A stretch of 64,000 nt of DNA from CAYLJJ01 sp964384025 (GTDB taxonomy: Bacteria > Myxococcota_A > Bradymonadia > UBA7976 > UBA1532): NCBI GenBank assembly GCA_964384025.1, contig CAYLJJ010000015.1, forward strand, positions 23,655 to 87,654. Reading direction: 5' to 3'. A program made the translations under genes and the position numbers. Shown here one piece after another: positions 15,840 to 25,200 of the stretch (position 1 is its first letter; each line of letters starts with the position of its first letter). The notes beneath the pieces are model-generated. The model was given only the letters and a program-made list of their open reading frames with translations. It ran no database searches and had not been told where the DNA came from.

Positions 15840-17308
15840 CAGAGCCGCCTTGAACGACCACGACGCTGCTTGCCTTCACTCTTGGCGGGCAGGCGCCCTC
15901 TGAGATCAACCTTGGCCAGAGCTGTGCTCTCGGAGAGGGCGTTAAGCGCTTGAGCGGTCTGCTCACAGCGTTGGGCGCTCTGATCTCGATCACGCATATC
16001 AACCAGATAGCCCTCTAGGTCGCGTCGCTGAGCAACTAAGGCCAGGGCGCCCAGCATCACATCAACGATCCCTCGAGGGTCCTCGATGACCAAGATGTTT
16101 TCAGAGGGGAGGACCCCAGCCCACTGAGCCCGGATGGTCGCATCATCATAGGCGGCGTACTCTTCAGCGCTGAACTCAGGTCCTGTGGCGAGGCGCTGCT
16201 CGGGATCGTAGTTAAACTCAAAAGCGGTGATATCACTGGATGATCCTGTCTCTCGGTTGGGAGAGATGCTCCCCTCAAAGTGCTTCAGATCTCCATTGAT
16301 CTCCAACTCCACACGAAAGGGAGTGGGGGCTTTGCCTTGACCATGAAAAGCGTAGTTGCGTACGAAGACACGATAGCGCCCTGCTGGAGCCAGACCGCGA
16401 CCCCAGCGGATATTCTCTACCGGCTTAATGGTCTCCCCCTGGACATTCATATCGACATCAAGCCAACCCCCACAGCCAGAGCGTTTGTGGCCATAGTAAA
16501 TCTCCTCTCCAGAGGGAGGGATCAGATGGAGATCCAGATCGTTGCGATTGTTCCAAAGCAGAGAGGCACGGATATCGACATTGTCATACTGCCCGCCAGC
16601 CTGTACGACCCGCTGTCGGATCTCTGCGTCGATATCCTGCCGACGCTCCTCCCAAGACTTCTGAGGGTAGATGAAGAAGGTGTGGAACTTGCGTTGGAGC
16701 TTCGCGAAAATCTCTGCGCTGCTGTGATCTTTGCGGCTGGTAACCCCCAAATGTTTGCGGATCTGCGCTTGAGCGACCTGGGGATAGAAGCCCTCATCCC
16801 CGATGAAGAAGAAGTAGCCCTTGTGGCCATCTCGCTTCCACTGGCTGAGATCACAGCGTTGATAGAAGTAAGCGGCCAACTCATAGGACTCCTGGCCTGT
16901 CCCCCCACCTCCCTCCTCCAACCAGAACTTGCTGAGGATCTCATCTAGACGATTGTCTGCGGCAAACTCTCCCACCTGAATGGGGGCCTGATCGCAGCTG
17001 GCGTCACCGATAGCGCAGAAGCTGATCTCTGGATTCTCTACGTAAGCTTTCATCTCAAGCTGCCCAATAAACATCGGCAGCTTCTCATAGATTACCTTGC
17101 TGTCCTCACCTCGGGAGCGGGTCACATCCAGAGCTACCACGATGGGGCTGCGAGCTTCACAGCGAAGGCGTTTTTTACCGCTTGGATCAAGATCCGGGTG
17201 AACCTCTGTCCGCCGTGAGCCTGTGCTGACCTGAGAGTAGGCAAAGATCTCCTCGCGTGTGGAGCTGGCTCGCTCCTCCACATCGCCATCGTAAAAGCCA
17301 CCACCCAT
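15839..17308 (-). CDS. VWA-type protein with a DUF2135-like beta-sandwich
   Basis: This 489-residue protein has no signal peptide. The first half is a von Willebrand A-like domain: VVALDVTRSRGED holds a MIDAS-like D-x-T-x-S, and GGGGTGQESYELAAYF and KGYFFFIGDEGFYP hold the later metal and strand positions. The second half (about 265-370) begins ASLLWNNRNDLDLHLIPPSG. It contains GHKRSGCGGWLDVDMN and GRYRVFVRNYAFHG, which matches the DUF2135/YfaP-type sandwich. A basic C-terminal tail (KQRRGRSRRL) ends it. It lies 17 bases after the J-domain/kinase gene and touches the pyruvate-kinase-like gene. VWA plus kinase pairs are known in bacterial signalling modules, so a cytoplasmic scaffold role is likely. 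Confidence 0.82.
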   Translation of the reverse strand: MGGGFYDGDVEERASSTREEIFAYSQVSTGSRRTEVHPDLDPSGKKRLRCEARSPIVVALDVTRSRGEDSKVIYEKLPMFIGQLEMKAYVENPEISFCAIGDASCDQAPIQVGEFAADNRLDEILSKFWLEEGGGGTGQESYELAAYFYQRCDLSQWKRDGHKGYFFFIGDEGFYPQVAQAQIRKHLGVTSRKDHSSAEIFAKLQRKFHTFFIYPQKSWEERRQDIDAEIRQRVVQAGGQYDNVDIRASLLWNNRNDLDLHLIPPSGEEIYYGHKRSGCGGWLDVDMNVQGETIKPVENIRWGRGLAPAGRYRVFVRNYAFHGQGKAPTPFRVELEINGDLKHFEGSISPNRETGSSSDITAFEFNYDPEQRLATGPEFSAEEYAAYDDATIRAQWAGVLPSENILVIEDPRGIVDVMLGALALVAQRRDLEGYLVDMRDRDQSAQRCEQTAQALNALSESTALAKVDLRGRLPAKSEGKQRRGRSRRL

Positions 17309-17325
17309 CTGTTCCTCCTTAAGGG

Positions 17326-18426
17326 CTACATTACAAACTCTCGAAAACGAGGCGCCCCGTAAAGCTCGCGCCTCAGATCCTGTAGTTGGTTATACATCTC
17401 CCAGGCATCTTGAGCCCGCTGTCGAGGGCTCTGGCGTAGGAAGAAGAGGATAAAACGTCGCAGCGCTCTAGGCAGGCGTTCGGGCAGCTCATTGTTCTCT
17501 GGATCGCCCCCCAACAGATAGATCATGCATTTCCCCAGAGAGTAAAGATCTGAGGCGGGTCGTGGGGGCTCGCGTGCCGCGACCTCGGGAGGGCTATACT
17601 CCTCGTTTAAGTAGCAGAAGCCCTGGCCAGAGCGCCTTGGATCGATCACAGCGCTGCACCAATCGATGAGGTAGAGGTTGTGGTCTCGAGGACGGACCAT
17701 CAGATGAGCAGGCTCTAGGTTGCCATGGATGATCCCTTGGCTGTGGGCATAACCCAAGGCGCTCAACGCGCGGCTCAAGATCCAGAGAGCGTGCTCGGGC
17801 TGCACCCCTTCGGGATAACGTGCTCGGATGCTGAGGAGATCATAGCCCTCAATCAGCCTAAAGATGTTCCCCAGTTGCCCCTCGCTGCTCTTGAACTGAT
17901 CGAGGAGCAGGGGCAGATGTTTGCCGTGGCGGCTGGGACGCTGATGGAGGCGGCTCAGGGCGCGTCGCTCTCGCCAAATGAGATCGTTGTCCTCTGGATC
18001 ATCGACGAGCTTGATCACCACCCGCGCGGCCTCTCCTTCATCGGCGCAGATCCCCCGATAGAGAGTGGCGACATCCCCCTGAGCTAAGGTGCCCTGAATT
18101 CGATAGCTTCGCTTCTGGGTCTGGATGAGAAAGCCAGCCCCTTCATCAACCCCCAGCTTAAGTTCTCGCTGTCCATAGAGCCCTGCTTTGATCTTGCGCC
18201 TCGCCTGCGTGTAGAGAGCGTTTAGGTTCGCGCTGATCTCCACCGCCAACTCTCGACGCTCAGGATCCAGATGGTGACGATCTGGATGACAGCCTCGCAT
18301 CAACTCACGATAGACACGGCGAAGGGCGCTCGCCTGCTCAGGACCAGGAGGCAGCTCAGCGAAGAGATCTTCGGGGCAGACCGCTTGGTTGATCCGTTGA
18401 TAGAGCTCTTCAAAGCTCAACGCCAT
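17326..18426 (-). CDS. J-domain fused to a Ser/Thr-kinase-like (probable pseudokinase) domain
   Basis: The ATG at 18426 follows GAGGAG; this gives 366 residues. Residues 1-85 form a J-domain with the HPD tripeptide at 47-49, so interaction with an Hsp70 is expected. Residues of about 108-350 form a protein kinase fold: QGTLAQGDVATLYRG (loop), VVIKL with Lys139, WRERRALSRL (helix C Glu), IIHGNLEPAHLMV and LIDWCSAV. The HRD catalytic Asp is Asn (HGN, 234-236) and the downstream Asn is His; only the DFG Asp remains, as DWC. Catalysis by the standard mechanism is unlikely. There is no transmembrane segment. It probably recruits a chaperone to a client, in partnership with the VWA protein next door (inference). 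Confidence 0.85.
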   Translation of the reverse strand: MALSFEELYQRINQAVCPEDLFAELPPGPEQASALRRVYRELMRGCHPDRHHLDPERRELAVEISANLNALYTQARRKIKAGLYGQRELKLGVDEGAGFLIQTQKRSYRIQGTLAQGDVATLYRGICADEGEAARVVIKLVDDPEDNDLIWRERRALSRLHQRPSRHGKHLPLLLDQFKSSEGQLGNIFRLIEGYDLLSIRARYPEGVQPEHALWILSRALSALGYAHSQGIIHGNLEPAHLMVRPRDHNLYLIDWCSAVIDPRRSGQGFCYLNEEYSPPEVAAREPPRPASDLYSLGKCMIYLLGGDPENNELPERLPRALRRFILFFLRQSPRQRAQDAWEMYNQLQDLRRELYGAPRFREFVM

Positions 18427-18466
18427 ATCACTCCTCTCTCCACTCTTGCGAATTCGCACCCCAGGA

Positions 18467-18667
18467 TCAGTCTGTCTCTTCTGGCTCTACTTTGACGATC
18501 GCCTCAGCACCCCCTTGGCCCAACTCCCAGATGACATCCACCACCCGCGCTTGACCGGGAGGGAGGCGCACCGCCTCTCCTATACGAGGCACCACAGGCC
18601 AACGTACATCCCAGATGGGCTCCTCTCTCCTGACAAACCAGATCCGTACCGATGATCCTCGCAGCAT
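18467..18667 (-). CDS. Small beta-rich protein
   Basis: This 66-residue protein has an ATG at 18667 preceded by TAGGAGA, a good ribosome site. The sequence alternates hydrophobic and charged residues (VRIWFVRREE, WDVRWPVVPRIGEAVRLP, ARVVDVIWELG, AEAIVKVEPEE), which suggests a five-stranded barrel or SH3-like fold. I recognise no family. It lies between the kinase-like gene (40-base gap) and the WxGWSxEWM protein gene (17-base gap), so it belongs to the operon. Confidence 0.75.
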   Translation of the reverse strand: MLRGSSVRIWFVRREEPIWDVRWPVVPRIGEAVRLPPGQARVVDVIWELGQGGAEAIVKVEPEETD

Positions 18668-18684
18668 ATGGTCTCCTAAGAGCT

Positions 18685-19776
18685 TCAGCTCATATGGTTT
18701 CCCGGCTGAAACTCAGCTTCCTTGAGCAGAGCTTTAAAGCAGCTCCAGAGCTTGTGTTGGGCGCCGGGCGCCGCGCCCGCCTTCTCCAGAGCTGGGCCAG
18801 GAGGGGTGATCCTGAGGTGCTCTCCCGGCTTGAGCTTCACCTGACGAGCGACATTTTCAAGGAGTTGAGCCGGAGAGGTTTCAGGACCCATCAGCTGCTC
18901 CATCCACCCTCTCATCTGCTTAAGACAGCTTGAGTGAAGGAGGCTTTGAGGCTCGCGTCCTGTCGCTCGGAGCTGATCGGCGGGGCCGTCAAGCATCCAC
19001 TCAAAACTCCAACCCGACCAAGCCCTCTCCAGATCGAGGATCAGTCCCCAGGGGGGGTGCTGCATCCACCAGCAGAGGCGACGCGCAGGCAGATCGACAA
19101 AGCAGCAAGCGCCCAAGCGGTGCTCAGGCATCCAGATCTGCTCCAGGTCGCGTTTGGGGCGCCGCTCCAGAAGCTTGAGAAGATCGGGGCCAAAGAGGAG
19201 AAAATCCTCTCGGCAAAAGTTGCGGTTCAGCAGCTCATCTCGAAGACCCTCTTCAGAGCGCAGAGAGATCCAGAGGTCAAAGTCATCCTCTACCCAACTC
19301 CGCACAGCATCTTCTCCCTCTGAGACGATCAAGCCCTCCAGATCTTTCCAGCTTTGATGAGCCTCCTCCCAGGCTGAGCTTTGTTCAACCGCCGCCTCCT
19401 CTAGAGAGCAGAGAGGGCGCTGACGCTTAGGGCTAGGAGCGCCCAGAGCCAGCGCTGGTCGCGGCATCCACTCTAAGCTCCAACCTGTCCAGATGGACGC
19501 CAAAAGGGCCTGAAACATACGACGATCAACGGCGCTATAGCCGCAGCCCTGAGAGGCCCAATAGCGCAGGTGGCGTTGCTCTGAATCGATCTTGACAATT
19601 CCCTCAAGCCAGCTCTCAAAGAAGGGGGCCTCGATCTCTGGGTAGCGCTGAACCTGAGCCAGGAAGCGCTCAGGTCCCGCCAACAGGGCTTTATCTAGAT
19701 AGAGCCCTCCCCAGCGAGAGTAGTAGAAGCGCTGCGCTCCTCTGGTACAGAAGAGATAGCTTCCATCAGCGCTCAC
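18685..19776 (-). CDS. Unknown protein with internal WxGWSxEWM duplication
   Basis: This 363-residue soluble protein is rich in Trp and Leu. The motif W(T/S)GWS(L/F)EWM occurs at 96-104 and 253-261. Each copy is preceded by a similar layout, RRMFQALLASI and ILDLERA, and further upstream by segments with YW or WW. The protein therefore seems to be two copies of a domain of about 150 residues. I recognise no family. The start overlaps the GGDEF gene by four bases, so it is translationally coupled. Its place between the cyclase and the small beta protein suggests a sensing or scaffold job. Confidence 0.78.
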   Translation of the reverse strand: MSADGSYLFCTRGAQRFYYSRWGGLYLDKALLAGPERFLAQVQRYPEIEAPFFESWLEGIVKIDSEQRHLRYWASQGCGYSAVDRRMFQALLASIWTGWSLEWMPRPALALGAPSPKRQRPLCSLEEAAVEQSSAWEEAHQSWKDLEGLIVSEGEDAVRSWVEDDFDLWISLRSEEGLRDELLNRNFCREDFLLFGPDLLKLLERRPKRDLEQIWMPEHRLGACCFVDLPARRLCWWMQHPPWGLILDLERAWSGWSFEWMLDGPADQLRATGREPQSLLHSSCLKQMRGWMEQLMGPETSPAQLLENVARQVKLKPGEHLRITPPGPALEKAGAAPGAQHKLWSCFKALLKEAEFQPGNHMS

Positions 19777-21509
19777 TTCCCTGAGATCTCAGCGTCAGGG
19801 TTTAGATTCTGGCTCAAGGTGACCCGGTTACGTCCACCGCTCTTGGACTGATAGAGGGCTTGGTCTGCGGCCTCAAACAGCGCCCTGCCGTTGCTGGCGT
19901 TGCAAGGGGCACAAGCAACACCGATAGAGATCTGGACCTGTAGCATCTCTCCCTCATATTCAAAACGCTGCTCTGCAAGGAGTTGACGATAACGCTCCAT
20001 CAACTCCAAAGCTTCTTGAGGCTCAGTCTGTGGCATGAGCATACAGAACTCTTCACCCCCATAGCGAAAACAGCGATCTCCCTTAGACTCACGCCTCATC
20101 TGTTTGAGAAGTTTCGCAGTCTGAATAAGGACAAAGTCACCTGCTTGATGACCATAAGTATCATTTAATCGTTTAAAGTGGTCGATATCGGCGACCGCGA
20201 GGCAGATCCGTTCTGAGCACTCCAAACAGGAGTTGATTTCCCTGCCCAGGCTGGATTCAAAGTGCCGAGCGTTGAAGAGACCCGTCAAGCGATCGGTAAT
20301 GGAGGCGTTATAAAGCCGGGCCTTGTGGAGGTTGACAGCGGCTTGATCCGCGAGGCTCAAAAGCAGCTGTTCATCATCCTGTCCAAAGCGCCCCAGGGTG
20401 TCCAATTCCAGCTCCTCTTCTCCAGCCTTTTTGCTTGGCTTGACCTTATTGGTCAGGGTCATCACCCCCATGACGACACCACCATAGATGAGCGGCGCGG
20501 AGAGAATACAGTGAGCCATGTTGCGCCCCACCTGCTCGATCTTGTTGCGATCATTGACCCGCACCGCCCGACGTAGTTCGGCGGCGGTGCCTGCAACCCC
20601 CTCGCCGATCGCAAAGCTCTTGGTGCTCATCTGTCCTTCATTGATCGCATCTCGAGTGTGCTTGGGGATATTGCCCCAGACCACCTTGATCTCCAGCCTC
20701 TCCGTCTCACTGTTGTAGAGCATCAGGTTGGCCTTCTGAGCGCTCAAGGCAGAAACTGCGGTTGAGAGAGTTTCTATGGTTAGTTGCTTGAAATCATTAA
20801 CGTTTGCCAGTTGTTGATTGATATCGTAGAGAGTCCGCAGGTTGCTCAAGATGCGCGCGTTTTTCTCATATTTGAGCGTGGAGTCGATGCTGGTGGCTGC
20901 GACCGCCGCGATCTCATCTAGGAAATCAAACTCCGCGTCGAGGATTCGAGAGCCATCATAGCGCTCACCCAAGGTGAGGACCCCCAAAACTTGCCCTCCC
21001 CGAACAAGGGGCACCCAGACATCAGAACCCAGGATCTCCAAAGACCACTCTCGAAAGGCGGTCTCAAAGCGCGGCTTGCGATCCAGACCACGGACGCTGA
21101 ACACCTCTGCTTGGTGAACTACCTGCCAAAGCAGACCATTGTTGTGGGGCACACGAAAGAGAAGCAGCTCCTCTGTTTCCCCCTCCGAATTGTGATAAGT
21201 CTTAGGCAGACCATGGAAGGCTCGTACGCGGTAGAAGACATCCTCAGGATCAAGATCGTCCAGGAGCATTACGGTGGAGTTGATGGCCCCATAGCGCTCA
21301 CGGCAGACTGCCATAAAGGCATCCAACAGAGCCCTCAAATGCAACAGCTCCGAGAATCCCTTTCCAGACTGAAGAAGCGCTCTCATCTGAAAGACTCGAT
21401 TATCCAGCTCTACCGCTTTGCGCTTGTAGTAGCGACGCTCTCGGCTCAACTCCTCACAGCGTTGCCTCAACTCTTCCAGTTCTAGCTTCTCGCTTCTCTC
21501 TTCTTGCAT
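19773..21509 (-). CDS. Diguanylate cyclase with two GAF domains
   Basis: This 578-residue cytoplasmic protein begins with a coiled coil (residues about 1-50: EKLELEELRQRCEELSRERR). Two GAF-type sensor domains follow (about 60-200 and 230-395), with typical VPLVRGGQVLGVLTLG and APLIYGGVVMGVMTLTN strands. A GGDEF domain ends it (about 400-565): DRLTGLFNARHFE, VADIDHFKRLNDTYGH and the active-site RYGGEEF. The product is c-di-GMP. The inhibitory I-site RxxD five residues before GGEEF is missing (SKGD), so product feedback is probably lost. It is the first gene of the coupled set that runs to the PurA-like gene. Confidence 0.93.
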   Translation of the reverse strand: MQEERSEKLELEELRQRCEELSRERRYYKRKAVELDNRVFQMRALLQSGKGFSELLHLRALLDAFMAVCRERYGAINSTVMLLDDLDPEDVFYRVRAFHGLPKTYHNSEGETEELLLFRVPHNNGLLWQVVHQAEVFSVRGLDRKPRFETAFREWSLEILGSDVWVPLVRGGQVLGVLTLGERYDGSRILDAEFDFLDEIAAVAATSIDSTLKYEKNARILSNLRTLYDINQQLANVNDFKQLTIETLSTAVSALSAQKANLMLYNSETERLEIKVVWGNIPKHTRDAINEGQMSTKSFAIGEGVAGTAAELRRAVRVNDRNKIEQVGRNMAHCILSAPLIYGGVVMGVMTLTNKVKPSKKAGEEELELDTLGRFGQDDEQLLLSLADQAAVNLHKARLYNASITDRLTGLFNARHFESSLGREINSCLECSERICLAVADIDHFKRLNDTYGHQAGDFVLIQTAKLLKQMRRESKGDRCFRYGGEEFCMLMPQTEPQEALELMERYRQLLAEQRFEYEGEMLQVQISIGVACAPCNASNGRALFEAADQALYQSKSGGRNRVTLSQNLNPDAEISGK

Positions 21510-21553
21510 CTCTCCTCCTGAGGCTCGCTAACGGACACTCTCGAAGAGAAACT

Positions 21554-22204
21554 TTAAAGGTGTAAGAAGGCTTGCATATGATGTTGAGCCTGAGAGGGTG
21601 AATAGGGTTGCCCCTGGGGGCAAGCATGGCGAGCGAGGCAGCCCCTCTGCATACACACCGCATCCCTCTTATCGCGCAGCCAGTCTTGGCAGCACTCTAC
21701 CGCGTAGCTACGGCCATCAAAAGCGCCCACCGGACAAGCCTTAAGGCAGGGAGCTGAGCAGCCCTCACAGGGGGAGGGCTGTGCTCTCTTGGGAGAGAGC
21801 GGGAGCTGTTCAGAGAAGAGCAGCGCGGCCCGCCAAGCGTGCCAAAGCCCCCATCTGGGGTGAACCAGCAAACCCAAAGGGGAAGGGTGAAGCCCTTCAG
21901 CCTTTAAAGCCCAACGTTGGAAAGGCAGGAAAGGGGGACCTTTGAAGGGGAAGCGTACTTCAGCTCCAAGCTGGATGGCGATGGAGCTGATGATCCGCAC
22001 CGTCCAGCGATCCAGGGGATCGGGGAGCCCATCGAGGGTCTCGGGAGCGCAGGAGAAGTGGGGCCAAAGCTCTCTCCCAAAGTTACCTACCAAGAGGAGC
22101 GTCTTGCAGGGGCCAGTCTCCAGATCGGGGACCTGATCTTCCAGTTCAGGGTGGAAGCCCCCCCTGAGCTGGAGCCCCTGATCGCCCAGGAGGCCCTGAA
22201 TCAA
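21554..22204 (-). CDS. 4Fe-4S ferredoxin-like protein
   Basis: This 216-residue protein has an N-terminal domain without cofactor motifs (LLLVGNFGRELWPHF, LGLLVHPRWGLWHAWRAALLF). A C-terminal Cys-rich region reads CEGCSAPCLKACPVGAF, then CC and CMQRGCLARHACPQG. This is the layout of QueG-like or ferredoxin-domain proteins that use 4Fe-4S clusters. The substrate is unknown. The start overlaps the stop of the giant lipoprotein gene (ATGA), and 44 bases separate it from the cyclase gene. Confidence 0.8.
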   Translation of the reverse strand: MIQGLLGDQGLQLRGGFHPELEDQVPDLETGPCKTLLLVGNFGRELWPHFSCAPETLDGLPDPLDRWTVRIISSIAIQLGAEVRFPFKGPPFLPFQRWALKAEGLHPSPLGLLVHPRWGLWHAWRAALLFSEQLPLSPKRAQPSPCEGCSAPCLKACPVGAFDGRSYAVECCQDWLRDKRDAVCMQRGCLARHACPQGQPYSPSQAQHHMQAFLHL

Positions 22205-25200
22205 GGAGCTTCTCTGGGGCCGATATCACGAAGCGGCATCGGCTGAAAACCGGAGAAGTCCAGAGAGTGGATCTGAACCTCACGGATATGGGCGCTGACA
22301 TCGGGGAAGAGCCCCCAGTAGTTGCCCTGGGCGTTGACCCGATCTGTCGCGTAGATCCCCGCGCTCATCTCCAGCCCTGCGAGCCCCTCTTCAAGGCAAC
22401 GGAGAGAATGAACGATCATGCTGGTGCCGGTGCAACAGGAGCGGTTGTTGGCCCGCACCCTCAGGCGGCTGGCGCTGCGCCCCAGGCTCACCCAGCCCTC
22501 ACTGTTAGTGCTCCAGGTGGATGTCACGGTACCCTCTGGATCCCAGATATCCCCCTCTCCGCGGCTGCCTCGAATAAACTGGGCGTAAACCTCATAGGCG
22601 GGGTGCTCTAACGCATAGTAGCTTGAGTATTGAGAGCTGCTGCCGCTGTTGTTATCGGTCACTCGCAGGCTCCCGCCTGGGTCGATAAGATGAGCGGCTT
22701 TGGCAAGAGGTGCCTCTCCTGCGGCGTTGCCCAGGATGTTGCAGTCATTGATCCGCGCCTGTGGGTGGTTGTCTTGGCTGCTCCTCAACCAGAAGCCCGA
22801 TCCAGCGTTGTAGCTCACCACGCTGTGATCCATCTCTAAGCCCGCCGCGCCCAAGAGTTGAAGACCCTGATCACCGTTATGGCTGATCTCGCAGTAATCC
22901 ATCCGGTTGTTTTCTCCTCGGATATCCACTCCAAGGCCCCCGTTCTCACTGATGAGGGTGTCCAAGATCTCTACATTATCCTCCATATAAATTCCCCAGC
23001 CTGAGTGTCCCTCGATGGTCGCCACAGAGAGCCGCGCGCCTGCGCTAAACTGAATCCCAAAGGTGCCCCCCCGAACAGAGATCCGCTCCAGCTCAGGCTC
23101 TCCAGATCCTACAAGGATCCCCTGACGGTTGCCGCTGAGTTGAAGATCTTGAGCTTGAGCCTGATCAGCTCTCAGGCTGAGGCCCGTATAAGCATCTTGG
23201 ATCAGGGCGTGTCTGAGCTGATTCTGTGCTCCTCGAAGATCGAGGCCATACCAGAGGCTTTGAGCACCCTCTTCTCTATCCGCGCGGAAAATCAAGGGCT
23301 CCTCTAAGCTGCCCTCCAGGTTGGCTGCACCATCAACGCGGATCATATAATCGCCGAGTTCATCTCCCTCCTGGTCGATGGGAGCGACGAGGATCTGAGT
23401 CCCTGGGTGAATATTTAAGGTTGAGCCCTCAGGGATGGTGACATCCCCACTCACATAGATGATCCCCGACCACTCCGTGATCCCCTCCAACTCTCGACCT
23501 CCAAAGTAAGGTCCGGTCTCCCAACTCTCATCAAAGGGGCGACCGACAAAGCCCTGGAGATTGAGGTTATTGGGGCGCATAAAGCTGATCGCCTCCAGAA
23601 CCTCAGGGTAGACCCCAAAGTAGTTCTCGCGGAGATCGCTGCTCTCACCCTCATGCCCCAAAACCACCTGATGACCCTCTGCGGGGAAATAGAGGATCAC
23701 CTTATGAATGCTCATGCTGGTGCCTGTGCAGCAGGAGCGGTTATTAGCCTGGGTTCGGATGGCGGTGACTTCTCTTGTTGAGAGGTCAAGGCTCCCGCTG
23801 AAGTTACTGTTTCTGGAGGCGAGGATATTGCCACCCTGATCCAAGACGGCACCATCTCCTCGGGATCCCCTAACAAACTGGTAGTCCAGGCTATGAATCA
23901 GGGCGCCTTCAGGGGCGTGCCAAGTGCTTGAATATTGAGAGCTGCTGCCGCTGTTGTTGTCTGTTACAGAGGGAAGGCCCCCAGCGACGATCTCATAGCG
24001 GTGGCTGCCCTCTGTAGCGTTGGAATGGATGTTGTTCCGTTGCGCCGTCACTCTGGGTTGTAGATCTCCTAAGGCGATGATCTCCAAGCCCTCCGCTCGA
24101 TTCTCTCGAAGATCGCAGTGTCGTAGATCTGCTTGAACATCTCTCCGCAGCGAAACTCCTCGTTCATTGAAGCTGCTCAGGAGTTCAACCACCCCCAAAT
24201 TGCCCCCCAGGGCGCGGAGACCATCCCCCTGGTTATCGTTCAGCGTTCCTCTTTGAATCTGAGTCTGGCAGTCGATCAGCTCGAGAGCGTGGCTCTCTCC
24301 TCCAGAGACAAAAAGCTCCTCGATCTCTGGCTCTCCGCGAAAACAATAAAAACCTTGCTCGGCGCTCTCTTGGATCCTCAAGGTGTTGAACTGAGCGCCT
24401 GTGCCGCTGATCCTCAGCCCTTGCTCCCCTGCGCGGAGGATCTGTAGATCTCGGAAGCTGCTCTCCTGAGCACCGCTGATATAAACCCCAGTGCTGAGGC
24501 TGTCTTGCACCTTGACCTCTTCAAGTGTACAGGAGGCGCCCTGGAGCTTCAGGCCAATATTCGCGTACTCGATACGAGCGTGGCTGATCTCCAACCGACC
24601 TTCCGCTTCGGTGGAGATCTGAGCCCAGGCCCCTGGCCAGCCCTCCTCTCCATAGGCGCTGAAGATCACCGGAGCGTTGACGCTGCCCTCGACGATCAGC
24701 TGACCTTGAACACGCAAGCTGAGATCTCCCACCTCATCACCATCTTGATCCACATGCGCGAAGAGGACTCGAGTGCCCTCCGCGATGGTGAGGATCTGCT
24801 CTGAAGGCAAGATCACATCGCCGGTGACGATCACGGTGCCAAACCAAACCTGACTCTCAATCTCACCAAAGACCACCCGCTGATCCTGAAAGCTCACCTC
24901 CCGGCGGATCTCACTGAGCTGCCCGATGTTGTCCCGCACCTGCATACGGATACTATAGTCCCCCTCCTCGGCATACTCATGGGTGATCAGCTTCTCTGTG
25001 TTAAAGGCGGTATCCCAGATCCCATCATCTTCAAAGTCCCAACGGACCTCCAGAGCCTCGTTGGCGGTGGTATCATCCTGCACCCCGCTGGCGTCTAGAC
25101 GCAGCCAGCGAATATCAAAGGGCACCGCCACAAACTCAGCGATCGGCAACGCGTTCTCTACATGCAAAAGGATCGGCTCTGAGAGGCCCAACTCAGCTCG

